Of a stretch of 64,000 nt of DNA, positions 32,024 through 39,259 are shown piece after piece. The stretch is from Colimorpha sp002372855 (GTDB lineage Bacteria > Bacteroidota > Bacteroidia > Bacteroidales > P3). Under the pieces are notes generated by a model. It was not told the origin of the DNA. It made no database searches and saw only the letters and a list, made by a program, of their open reading frames with translations. Where the stretch lies: the NCBI GenBank assembly GCA_946621635.1, contig CAMOOR010000004.1, forward strand, positions 7,697 through 71,696, written 5' to 3'. The translations under genes and the position numbers were made by a program. Every line of letters starts with the position of its first letter. Position 1 is the stretch's first letter.

Positions 32024-32098
32024 GGTGTATAATTTTTTATTGTTTATATACTTGATTGTCAGTTTGTAATCGGGATAACCCTCGAAACAAACGTGCTG

Positions 32099-32106
32099 CA
32101 AAGATA
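32099..32106 (-). promoter_or_regulatory. -7 promoter element for the small basic protein
   Basis: The minus strand reads TATCTTTG, 76 bases before the ATG at 32023. Confidence 0.7.
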
Positions 32107-32140
32107 CTAACAATTTTTAAACTGGCCAAATTTTTTTTAT

Positions 32141-32992
32141 TCAGAAGCGTCCGGATGCTCCTCCTCCGCCAAAACCACCTCCGCCGAAACCGCCGAAGCC
32201 GCCGCCTCCGAATCCTCCGCCGAAGCCACCGCCGCCATGGCCTCCTCCGAAGCCTATGGGGAAGCCGCCGAAGAATATGCCGCCGTTGCTGCCGCCGGAG
32301 CCGCCGCCGCGGTTGTTGAACTCGTCGGGGTGCTTCTTGGCGTAGCGCAGCAGGAGGAAGATGCCGATGCCGATGATGCCGAAGAGAATGAGCGCGCCGA
32401 TGGCCGAGCGTCGCTTGCCGGCGGCACGGTATTCGGCGTAGCTGTATTCGCCTCGCACGATGGGCTCGATGACCTCGAGGGCTTCCACGATGGCGCCGTA
32501 GTAGTCGCCTTCGCTGAGGGCGGGAATCATTTCGTCGTCGATGATGTGTTTGCAGGCCACGTCGGGCAGCGCGCCCTCAAGGCCGTAGCCTGTGGCGATG
32601 GCCACAGCGCCCCAGTTCTCCTCCTCGGTCTTGCTTTTGATGAGGATGACCAGGCCGTTGTCGAAGGCCTTTTGGCCCACGCCCCAGGTCTGGCCGATGC
32701 GTTGGACCACGGCGTTCTCGTCGTCTCCGCCAAGGGTGGGGGTGATGACGACGAGTATCTGGTTCGACGTGGAGTCGTTGAAGGCCACCAGGTGACGCTC
32801 CAGTTGTTCGCGCTGGTCGTCGCTGAGGATGTGCGAGTAGTCGTTCACCAGCCGGTGGGTCTTCTCGGGCAGCCATTGGGCACTTGCCATCAGGGGCAGC
32901 ACCAGCAGCAAAGCCAGCAAGACAGCCCTATAAGCCCAATATGACTTATAGGGCCTATATGACTTATATGACTTATGTGTCTTATATTGCAT
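32141..32992 (-). CDS. TPM domain (YgcG-type) membrane protein
   Basis: 283 residues. An odd N-terminus of YKT/YKS/YRP triplets, encoded by the 9-bp repeat at 32930-32998, precedes the signal peptide (AVLLALLLVLPLMASAQ). TPM domain ~45-175: LVNDYSHILSDDQREQLERHLVAFNDSTSNQILVVITPTLGG...FDNGLVILI. One membrane helix is at ~195-213 (AIGALILFGIIGIGIFLLL), then a Gly-rich tail (GGGFGGGGFGG) typical of YgcG-type proteins. It is co-transcribed with lemA just upstream, a pairing common in Bacteroidetes. Role: envelope or photosystem-type assembly in other phyla; here unknown. Confidence 0.88.
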   Translation of the reverse strand: MQYKTHKSYKSYRPYKSYWAYRAVLLALLLVLPLMASAQWLPEKTHRLVNDYSHILSDDQREQLERHLVAFNDSTSNQILVVITPTLGGDDENAVVQRIGQTWGVGQKAFDNGLVILIKSKTEEENWGAVAIATGYGLEGALPDVACKHIIDDEMIPALSEGDYYGAIVEALEVIEPIVRGEYSYAEYRAAGKRRSAIGALILFGIIGIGIFLLLRYAKKHPDEFNNRGGGSGGSNGGIFFGGFPIGFGGGHGGGGFGGGFGGGGFGGFGGGGFGGGGASGRF

Positions 32993-32998
32993 ATAAGT
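32930..32998 (-). repeat. In-frame 9-bp TATAAGTCA repeat at the start of the TPM gene
   Basis: About seven 9-bp units (coding strand TATAAGTCA, TATAGGCCC, TATTGGGCT) encode YKS/YRP/YWA ahead of the signal peptide. Shares its unit, including TTATAGGGC exactly, with 14341-14402. Confidence 0.8.
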
Positions 32999-33009
32999 TT
33001 TAGGTTGGT

Positions 33010-33609
33010 TTAGAAGTCGAACTTCACTTCGACGGGCTCTGCGGCCTCCTCGGGGGCGGTGAAGTAGCCCTTCTTCTCGAAGCCGAGCATGCCGGCGATG
33101 AGGCTCGTCGGGAAGCGGCGCAGCTTGGTGTTGTAGGCCTGGACGGCCTCGTTGAACTTGCCACGCTCCACGGCGATGCGGTTCTCGGTGCCCTCAAGCT
33201 GGGTCTGCAGGTCGCGGAAGCCTTGGGTGGCGGTCAGCTCGGGGTAGCGCTCCACGGTGACCTTGATGGTGTTGGCCACAGCCTTGGAGAGCTTGTCCTG
33301 GGCCTGCTGGTAGGCTTTGATCTGCTCCTCGCTCAGGGTCGAGGGGTCGACGGTGGCTTCCTGCACGCCGGCACGGGCGTTGGTGACCTCGGTCAGCACG
33401 CTCTTCTCGTAGTTGGCGGCGCCCTGCACGGTGTTCACCAGCTGCGGAATGAGGTCCATGCGGCGTTTGTAGACGTTCTCCACTTGGCTCCAGGCTTTGG
33501 AAACGTTCTCCTCCTCGGTGACGAGTTTGTTGTTCACTCCGATGCCCCAGATGAAGGCAATGGCCACGACGGCAACGATGCCGATGATAGTAATGGTTTT
33601 CTTGCTCAT
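33010..33609 (-). CDS. lemA: LemA family protein
   Basis: 199 residues from the ATG at 33609 (MSKKTITIIGIVAVV); an in-frame ATG at 33657 would add 16 polar residues and is less likely. One N-terminal membrane helix (~5-24), then the LemA helical domain NNKLVTEEENVSKAWSQVENVYKRRMDLIPQLVNTVQGAANYEKSVLTEVTNAR. The family has an N-terminus outside and a long helical-bundle cytoplasmic or periplasmic part; the biochemical function is unsettled. First gene of the lemA-TPM pair (17-base gap). Confidence 0.93.
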   Translation of the reverse strand: MSKKTITIIGIVAVVAIAFIWGIGVNNKLVTEEENVSKAWSQVENVYKRRMDLIPQLVNTVQGAANYEKSVLTEVTNARAGVQEATVDPSTLSEEQIKAYQQAQDKLSKAVANTIKVTVERYPELTATQGFRDLQTQLEGTENRIAVERGKFNEAVQAYNTKLRRFPTSLIAGMLGFEKKGYFTAPEEAAEPVEVKFDF

Positions 33610-33694
33610 TTGTTGTTGTTTTTCTATTATGTCTTGGTTAACGCCGTTTTCTTTCATTTATTGTGTCCGTGGGCTTGAAACTTTAAAAAACGGC

Positions 33695-33732
33695 AGAAAG
33701 GGCCCCCAATCTATTGGACGGGGACCCTTTCT
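33695..33732 (-). terminator. Terminator of the decayed T9SS cargo gene
   Basis: Stem AGAAAGGG(G)CCCC with GGGG(A)CCCTTTCT; the minus strand continues with CCGTTTTTTAAAG. It lies just downstream of the gene remnant that ends at 33757. Confidence 0.75.
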
Positions 33733-33756
33733 GTTGTCTTGTTTTTTTGTGGATGT

Positions 33757-33941
33757 CTAGCGCACGATGACGATGCGTCGGGCCGGGCGGTCGCCCACCT
33801 TCATCAGGTAGACGCCGGCGGCACCCATGGTGAACTCCGCTGCGGTGGGTGCGTCGGTCTGCGTACGCACACACCGCGCACGGCAAAGGAGTAGTAGGTG
33901 TTGGCATCTAGACTGTTGACGGTGAGGAAGGTGTCGGTGAC
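33757..33941 (-). pseudogene. Remnant of a secreted T9SS cargo protein (FN3 plus C-terminal sorting motif)
   Basis: Two frames are needed. The 5' part reads VTDTFLTVNSLDANTYYSF and AVRGVCVR, like a fibronectin type III strand pair. After a frame change the 3' part reads AAEFTMGAAGVYLMKVGDRP followed by ARRIVIVR and a stop, the end of a T9SS type A sorting domain. Nothing coding remains upstream, where a TAA is followed within ~65 bases by AT-rich hairpin element copy B. The gene was probably truncated, perhaps when the element arrived. Confidence 0.65.
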
Positions 33942-34005
33942 TTACAAAAATTTCCGAATATGCATGCCCTGGAAAACATATTTTTCTTCGTCTCTCGTTA
34001 AGATG

Positions 34006-34177
34006 GGCCCGAGAGGGGTCGAAGAGGTACATAATTCGGCATTTCTTATATTGTTCTTATATCGTTCTCATATCGTTCTCATATACTTCTCATATACTTC
34101 TTATATCACCTATATAAGAACTATATGAGAAGTATATAGGAAGGATATAAGAAGGGACGTATTATGTCCCTCTCGGG
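34006..34177. repeat. AT-rich hairpin element, copy B
   Basis: Outer inverted repeat CCCGAGAGGG (34008-34017) with CCCTCTCGGG (34168-34177). Inside, TACATAATTCGGC pairs imperfectly with GACGTATTATGT. The middle has the same TTCTTATAT/TTCTCATAT units as copy A. Confidence 0.85.
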
Positions 34178-34206
34178 TGGGTGTGGGGTGGGGGAGGGAG
34201 ACGAAA

Positions 34207-34233
34207 AACGCCGCCCTGCGAGATGGCGGCGTT
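34207..34233 (-). terminator. Terminator after the DUF4301 gene
   Basis: Stem AACGCCGCC/GGCGGCGTT; the minus strand continues TTTTTCG. 43 bases past the stop codon. Confidence 0.85.
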
Positions 34234-34275
34234 GGGATGAGGTTGGGGATTGTTTTCCAGGTTGTTGTCCGTCTG

Positions 34276-35802
34276 TCAGCCTTCGAGGTGCTCTTTGCGC
34301 AGAAGGTCGTTGACGGTTTTGACGGGGTTGAAGGTGGCCACGGGCACCTCGACGAAGAGGGTGATCCAGTGGGCCATGGCTCCGTTCCAGAGGCCGGGCA
34401 GTTCCTGCGACTTGACGGTCATGGCGCCTTTGCTCTTTTTGCTGATGAAGCCGGTCTGCGGGTCGACGTACAGCCGGAGGTCGAAGTAGCGTCCGCGGTA
34501 GTTCTTGGTGCTGCAGACCAGGTCGACGGGGTTGAAATGGGTCGAGGCCTGGAAGATGGCTTCCTGCTGCGGGTCGTTGTGGTTGACCTGGGCCGATTCG
34601 ACCACCTGGAGGCTTCTATTACCCATGGAATCAATGGTGTAGAAGGGACCGCCCCCAGGTTCGCCAAGGTTTTTCACCATGCCGCAGATGCGCATGGGGC
34701 GGTTGAGCAGGTTGTGGAGCGTGCGGGCATCGCAACCCTCTGGTACCATGATGTTAAAGTCCTTTTGGGCCGTGCGGATAAGCTTGGCGAGGGTCTTGTT
34801 GTCGGGCTTGGTGTCGAGGGTGCGGAGCATGTCGAAACATTTTTCGCGCAGTTCGAGCAGCATGCCGGCAAGCACCTGCTTGTATATCACGGTGGTATGC
34901 TTCATCCAGTCGGGCACCACGTTGTCGATGTTCTTCACGAAGATGAGGTCGGCGTGCTGCTCGTTGAGGTTCTCGATGAGGGCGCCGTGGCCACCGGGAC
35001 GGAACACGAGGCGTCCTTCTTCGTCGCGCACGGGCTGGTTCTGCTCGTCGACGGCGATGATGTCGGTGTAATGTTTTTGTTCCGAGAATGTTATGTGCAG
35101 TTTGATGCCGAAGGTGCTCTCGTAGTACTGCTTCACCTCGGCGATCTTGCGGCGGAAGGCGGAGCGGTGCTCGGGCGAGATGGTAAAGTGCAGGTTGACA
35201 GTGTTGTCGCTGCATTTGGCGTAGAGTGCGCCCTCGACAATGTGCTCCTCGAGGGGTGTGCGCTGCACGGCGCCGTAGCGGTGGAATTTCAGCAGGGCTT
35301 TGGGCAGGCTGCCGTAGCCGAGGTACTGTTCCTTGAGGAGGAAGTTGATGACGGTGCTGTAGTCGCCGCGCTGGAGGTATTCCTCGATGTCGAGGTCGGC
35401 GGCTTCCATTGTGGCTTTCAGGTCGTTGAAGAAGGCGAAGGTGTGGATGTTCTCCAGGAAGGTCTGCACCTCGGGAAACTCTTTGGCAAAGTTGCCCGCC
35501 ACGCCGAAGTAGGTGGCGGTGAAGCTGTAAAGGTCTTTGAACATGCGCGTTGCAGCGCCGGAGGCGGGGACGAACTTCAGCAGTTTCTTGCCGCGTCCGA
35601 GGGTGCGGTACTGTTTCTCGTAGCGGGCTATCTCCTTGTCGGCGAGGCGGATGATGCCATTGTTGTCGGGAGTGGCGGCGGCGTCGAGGTGGCTCTTGGG
35701 GAAGCCCTGTTTGAAGTTGTCAATCTGGTGCTGTACGGCATCGGCCGTCAGGCCCATCTGTTCGAGTTGTAGGAGGTCTTGTTCAGTGGGTGTAAACTTC
35801 AT
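34276..35802 (-). CDS. DUF4301 family protein (nucleotidyltransferase-like)
   Basis: 508 residues, cytoplasmic. Matches the Bacteroidetes family DUF4301 in length and in motifs such as KFVPASGAATRMFK near the N-terminus (a sugar-nucleotide pyrophosphorylase-like GxxxR loop), FRPGGHGALIENLN in the middle, and VPVATFNPVKTVNDLL at the end. The G-rich N-terminal loop and PGGHGALI suggest a nucleotidyltransferase fold related to UDP-sugar pyrophosphorylases; the substrate is unknown. It starts 20 bases after the small lipoprotein gene and probably shares its promoter. Confidence 0.88.
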   Translation of the reverse strand: MKFTPTEQDLLQLEQMGLTADAVQHQIDNFKQGFPKSHLDAAATPDNNGIIRLADKEIARYEKQYRTLGRGKKLLKFVPASGAATRMFKDLYSFTATYFGVAGNFAKEFPEVQTFLENIHTFAFFNDLKATMEAADLDIEEYLQRGDYSTVINFLLKEQYLGYGSLPKALLKFHRYGAVQRTPLEEHIVEGALYAKCSDNTVNLHFTISPEHRSAFRRKIAEVKQYYESTFGIKLHITFSEQKHYTDIIAVDEQNQPVRDEEGRLVFRPGGHGALIENLNEQHADLIFVKNIDNVVPDWMKHTTVIYKQVLAGMLLELREKCFDMLRTLDTKPDNKTLAKLIRTAQKDFNIMVPEGCDARTLHNLLNRPMRICGMVKNLGEPGGGPFYTIDSMGNRSLQVVESAQVNHNDPQQEAIFQASTHFNPVDLVCSTKNYRGRYFDLRLYVDPQTGFISKKSKGAMTVKSQELPGLWNGAMAHWITLFVEVPVATFNPVKTVNDLLRKEHLEG

Positions 35803-35822
35803 GGTCTATGATATTTACGTAA

Positions 35823-36233
35823 TTAATAGTAGACTTGGCTGCTGAGGGTGATTTTGGCGGGGATGGTCTCGCCTTCGACGAGGCGCACGGAGGTTTCGCC
35901 GCGACGTTCGCCGGCCGGCTGGTCGCCGTTGTAGAGCTGCAGCTTGGCTTTGATTTTCACGATGGCGGGGGCCGAGAAATAGGTGGAGTAGACGCCGTCG
36001 CTGCCGGTGACGCCCTGGGCGTGCACGGTGCCGCCGTCCTGATACACCTCGACAACCGCACCGGCAATGCCGGGACCGGATGTCATTTCGCCAGAAATCG
36101 GGTTTACGGTGCCCTCGTCGACCACATTGACGTCCAGATAGCAGTTTGTATCCTTGTCGCAGGAGCTAAAAAATGCCATCGGTAAAATGCTGAAAAACAG
36201 GGCGAGGGAAAAGATGAAATTTTTTTTCTTCAT
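35823..36233 (-). CDS. Small lipoprotein with beta-sandwich domain
   Basis: 136 residues. Signal peptide ending FFSSC with a lipobox Cys at ~25. The mature part starts DKDTNCYLDVNVVDEGTVNP and forms an immunoglobulin/carboxypeptidase-regulatory-like sandwich (GIAGAVVEVYQDGGTVHAQGVTGSDGVYSTYFSAPAIVKIKAKL). Resembles the DUF3869-type lipoproteins of Bacteroidetes; moderate certainty. Promoter element at 36287-36294. Confidence 0.75.
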   Translation of the reverse strand: MKKKNFIFSLALFFSILPMAFFSSCDKDTNCYLDVNVVDEGTVNPISGEMTSGPGIAGAVVEVYQDGGTVHAQGVTGSDGVYSTYFSAPAIVKIKAKLQLYNGDQPAGERRGETSVRLVEGETIPAKITLSSQVYY

Positions 36234-36273
36234 AAAACTATGATTTTTTGCTTGTTGTTTCTATTTTTATTCT

Positions 36274-36281
36274 TATTTTTG
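36274..36281 (+). promoter_or_regulatory. -7 promoter element for the cyclophilin gene
   Basis: TATTTTTG lies 34 bases before the ATG at 36316. It faces the opposing element at 36287-36294 with a 5-base gap. Confidence 0.75.
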
Positions 36282-36286
36282 CATTG

Positions 36287-36294
36287 CAAAATTA
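36287..36294 (-). promoter_or_regulatory. -7 promoter element for the small lipoprotein gene
   Basis: The minus strand reads TAATTTTG, 53 bases before the ATG at 36233. Overlapping opposing promoters should exclude each other. Confidence 0.65.
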
Positions 36295-36315
36295 GTAAAA
36301 TTATTCTATTGACAG

Positions 36316-37002
36316 ATGAAAAAGTTATATTTTTTGGCAATTTTTTTGTTTGCCGCCTTTCTTGGAAACTCGCAAGTGCTTGTAAAACAGCAGAAAGAAA
36401 GCTGTAAGGGTACCCGGGTGGAAATGGTCACCAACTACGGCAGAATTGTGCTTTTGCTGTACGACGAGACCCCTTTGCACCGCGACAATTTCATAAAATT
36501 GGCCACGAACCGTGTGTTTGACGGGCTGCTTTTCCACCGGGTCATCGAGAAGTTCATGATTCAGGGCGGCGACCCCACATCGAAGGATGCAGAACCCGGC
36601 AAGATGCTGGGCGACGGCACGTTGGGATACAATATTCCCGCCGAGTTCCGTCCGGAACTCTTCCACAAGCGCGGAGCCTTGTGCGCCGCCCGCGAAGGCG
36701 ACATGGTGAACCCCAAAAAGGAGTCGTCGGCGTCGCAGTTCTACATTGTCCAGGGTCGTGTGTGGAACACGGAAGAGCTTGACAACCTGCAGAAAAGGAT
36801 GAAAAGGGAGATTTCCGCCGAGCAGCGCGACGTCTATACCACGATCGGCGGCACGCCGTTCCTCGACGGTGAGTATACCGTTTTCGGGGAAGTGATTGAG
36901 GGCATGGAGGTTGTGGACAAGATTGCCGCCGTGAAATGTGACAAGAACGACCGTCCGCTGGAGGACGTCAGAATCGAAAAAGTGATTGTGATTAAAAAGT
37001 AA
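36316..37002 (+). CDS. Peptidyl-prolyl cis-trans isomerase, cyclophilin type
   Basis: 228 residues with a signal peptide (MKKLYFLAIFLFAAFLGNSQ), so periplasmic. Cyclophilin core: MVTNYGRIVLLLYDETPLHRDNFIKL, the active-site strand FHRVIEKFMIQGGDP, and SASQFYIVQG. An insertion at ~165-190 (NTEELDNLQKRMKREISAEQRD) sits between the core strands, as in other Bacteroidetes secreted cyclophilins. Helps fold exported proteins. Followed by pheS after 7 bases. Confidence 0.94.
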   Translation: MKKLYFLAIFLFAAFLGNSQVLVKQQKESCKGTRVEMVTNYGRIVLLLYDETPLHRDNFIKLATNRVFDGLLFHRVIEKFMIQGGDPTSKDAEPGKMLGDGTLGYNIPAEFRPELFHKRGALCAAREGDMVNPKKESSASQFYIVQGRVWNTEELDNLQKRMKREISAEQRDVYTTIGGTPFLDGEYTVFGEVIEGMEVVDKIAAVKCDKNDRPLEDVRIEKVIVIKK

Positions 37003-37009
37003 TACTAAT

Positions 37010-38053
37010 ATGCTGAAAGATCTTATTTCGCAGTACATTGAAGAGATTCGTTCCACCCATATCGAGGAGTTCAAGGACAAGGCTGCCGAGGTGGAACAGT
37101 TCCGTGTGAAGTTCCTGGGCCGCAAGGGCGTGATGAACGAGCTGTTCGAGCAGTTCAAGGCCCTGCCCAACGAGCAGAAGAAAGAGATGGGCATTGCCCT
37201 CAACGAGCTGAAAAACGCCGCTTTGGCCCGCGTCGAGGAGTTCAAGAACTACGTCGAGGAGAAGATGGATGCCGAAGAGCACCACGACCTGACGCTCCCC
37301 GCCGACCTGGCCGGCCGTGGCAGCCGTCATGTATTGTCGGTGACAATGAACGAGATAGCCGAGATTTTTGCCCGCATCGGTTTCACCGTCGAGGAGTCGG
37401 TGGAGATTGAGGACGATTGGCACCTGTTCTCGGCCCTGAATTTCCCTCCCGACCACCCGGCCCGCGACATGCAGGACACCTTCTTCGTGGAGAAAGAGGA
37501 AGGCAGGCAGGAGGTGGCGTTGAGAACGCACACCTCGTCGGTGCAGGTGCGTGTGATGGAGACCCACAAGCCCCCCATCCGCATCATTGCCCCCGGCCGC
37601 GTGTTCCGCAACGAGGCCATCAGCGCCCGTGCACACTGCATCTTCCATCAGGTGGAGGCCCTCTATGTGGACAAGCATGTCACCTTCGCCGACCTGAAAC
37701 AGACGCTGCTCTATTTCGCCAAGGAGATGTTCGGCGAACAGACGCAGATACGCCTAAGACCCAGCTATTTCCCGTTTACCGAACCCAGCGCGGAGATGGA
37801 CATCTCGTGCAATATCTGCGGCGGCAAGGGCTGCAATATCTGCAAGGGTACCGGCTGGCTGGAGATTCTCGGCTGCGGCATGGTGGACCCCAACGTGCTG
37901 GAGGCCTGTGGCATAGACAGCAAGGAGTACAGCGGCTTCGCCCTCGGCATGGGTGTGGAGCGCATGGCCATGCTGAAATACCAGATCCGCGACCTGCGTC
38001 TCTACTTCGAGAACGACCTGCGGTTCCTGCACCAGTTTGACAATATCATTTAA
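37010..38053 (+). CDS. pheS: Phenylalanine-tRNA ligase alpha subunit
   Basis: 347 residues. Charges tRNA-Phe together with PheT (not in the window) as an alpha2beta2 enzyme. N-terminal coiled-coil (~1-90), then the class II core: motif 1 near HPARDMQDTFFV, RTHTSSVQVRVM, motif 2 PGRVFRNEAISARAHCIFHQVEALYVD, and motif 3 GFALGMGVERMAMLKYQIRDLR. A Cys-rich insert CNICGGKGCNICKGTGW (~265-280), probably zinc-binding, is usual in the Bacteroidetes enzyme. Likely the second gene of a ppiase-pheS-folB operon. Confidence 0.97.
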   Translation: MLKDLISQYIEEIRSTHIEEFKDKAAEVEQFRVKFLGRKGVMNELFEQFKALPNEQKKEMGIALNELKNAALARVEEFKNYVEEKMDAEEHHDLTLPADLAGRGSRHVLSVTMNEIAEIFARIGFTVEESVEIEDDWHLFSALNFPPDHPARDMQDTFFVEKEEGRQEVALRTHTSSVQVRVMETHKPPIRIIAPGRVFRNEAISARAHCIFHQVEALYVDKHVTFADLKQTLLYFAKEMFGEQTQIRLRPSYFPFTEPSAEMDISCNICGGKGCNICKGTGWLEILGCGMVDPNVLEACGIDSKEYSGFALGMGVERMAMLKYQIRDLRLYFENDLRFLHQFDNII

Positions 38054-38066
38054 AGAGATACAAACC

Positions 38067-38417
38067 TTGGCTACCATAGCGATAAACGATATGCGCTTCT
38101 ATGCGCACCATGGCTGTTTTGAACAGGAACGCGCCATCGGGACGCACTTCCGAGTGGACCTTGTGTTCGAGACCGATACGACGAAGGCGGAAGTGACTGA
38201 CAACATTGAAGATACGGTGAGCTACCTGGATGTGTACCAGGTGGTGAAACGCGAGATGGAAATCCCCTCCAATTTGCTGGAGCATGTGGCTCGCAGAATA
38301 GGGGAGGGGGTAAGGTCCTCGTTTCTGGCGGTGACGTCGGTGAGAGTGAAGGTGAGCAAGCTCAATCCGCCCCTGGGAGGGCAGATGGAGTCGGTGAGCG
38401 TGGAGATGGCGCTATAG
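38067..38417 (+). CDS. folB: Dihydroneopterin aldolase FolB
   Basis: 116 residues from TTG 38067, which places LATIAINDMRFYAHHGCFEQER at the N-terminus as is usual; an earlier in-frame TTG at 38037 lies inside pheS. Splits dihydroneopterin to hydroxymethyldihydropterin and glycolaldehyde (folate route). Motifs: MRFYAHHGCFEQER with the active Tyr/His/Glu set, FRVDLVFETD, DTVSYLDVYQVV, and the C-terminal KVSKLNPPLGGQMESVSVE with the catalytic Lys. The 3' end overlaps the convergent radC by six bases. Confidence 0.92.
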   Translation: MATIAINDMRFYAHHGCFEQERAIGTHFRVDLVFETDTTKAEVTDNIEDTVSYLDVYQVVKREMEIPSNLLEHVARRIGEGVRSSFLAVTSVRVKVSKLNPPLGGQMESVSVEMAL

Positions 38418-39125
38418 GTATCCGTTGTCGTGGAAACTGAAATAGTCGGCCTTGCCTGCAGGGCCGATGGCGATGATCAGGTGGTCGCGGAGCTTGATTT
38501 CCAGCAGATTGCCTGCTTGCGTTATTCTCTTTGTCAACTCTTTGTCCTCGCGGCTGGCGACGAGCGAGCCGGAGGGGTGGTTGTGTGCCACCATGAGGGC
38601 CACGGCTTTGCACTCGATGGCGCCGCGGAAGAGGATGCGGAGGTCGACGGGGGTGCCGGTGATGCCGCCCATGGAGATGCGCTGGCGCCCCAGCACCTTG
38701 CCGCGGTTGCTCAAGTAGACGGCCCAGAACTCCTCGTGGTCGAGGTCGGCAATGAGGGGCGTCATGTAGGAGAAGAAGGTGGTGCTGTCGTTGAGGATCA
38801 CCTCTTTGTCGTTGCCGATTTCGCCGTGCATGCGCCATCCGAGTTCGAGGGCTGCCATGAGGGTGGTGGCTTTGGCGGGGCCGACGCCCTTGATGGCGCT
38901 GAGTTGGCTGAACTCCAGTTGGGAAAGATTGGTCAGCTTGTTGCCTGAAAACGAGAGCACTTCCTTGGCTACTTCGACGACACTTTTGCCGCGCAGTCCG
39001 CTGCGCAGGAGGATGGCAATCAGCTCGGCGTTGGTGAGCTCCTTTTTGCCCTTGTTGAGCATTTTTTCGCGGGGTTTGTCCTCGTCGGCCCACTCCTTGA
39101 GGGTGAGAGAAAAATTTTCGTTCAT
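38412..39125 (-). CDS. radC: RadC family protein (JAMM metalloprotein)
   Basis: 237 residues from ATG 39125. N-terminal UPF0758 region with a helix-hairpin-helix (LSQLEFSQLSAIKGVGPAKATTLMAALELGWRM), then an MPN/JAB domain ending in AHNHPSGSLVASREDKELTKRI, i.e. the JAMM metal site (HxH...S...D). The historic DNA-repair role is doubtful; the fold is that of a Zn hydrolase. Its own -7 element is at 39154-39161. Confidence 0.94.
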   Translation of the reverse strand: MNENFSLTLKEWADEDKPREKMLNKGKKELTNAELIAILLRSGLRGKSVVEVAKEVLSFSGNKLTNLSQLEFSQLSAIKGVGPAKATTLMAALELGWRMHGEIGNDKEVILNDSTTFFSYMTPLIADLDHEEFWAVYLSNRGKVLGRQRISMGGITGTPVDLRILFRGAIECKAVALMVAHNHPSGSLVASREDKELTKRITQAGNLLEIKLRDHLIIAIGPAGKADYFSFHDNGYL

Positions 39126-39153
39126 ATCTTGCTGTAACTCTACAATTTTTGTG

Positions 39154-39161
39154 CAAAGATA
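39154..39161 (-). promoter_or_regulatory. -7 promoter element for radC
   Basis: The minus strand reads TATCTTTG, 29 bases before the ATG at 39125. Confidence 0.75.
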
Positions 39162-39204
39162 CATGTTTTTTTTCGATTTCTGTTGCTATGTCAAATATTT
39201 TTCT

Positions 39205-39212
39205 TATTTTTG
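39205..39212 (+). promoter_or_regulatory. -7 promoter element for secDF
   Basis: TATTTTTG lies 48 bases before the ATG at 39260. Divergent from the radC element. Confidence 0.75.
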
Positions 39213-39259
39213 CACATTCAAAGTGAATATAATAAAAAACATAAATTTATAGATAAAGT

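Noticed and set aside
33950..34177. Insertion sequence at the decayed gene
   Set aside because: No transposase; only the non-coding hairpin element is present.
38037..38066. Upstream TTG as folB start
   Set aside because: It would place ten residues inside the pheS coding region ahead of the normal FolB N-terminus; TTG 38067 gives the family length.
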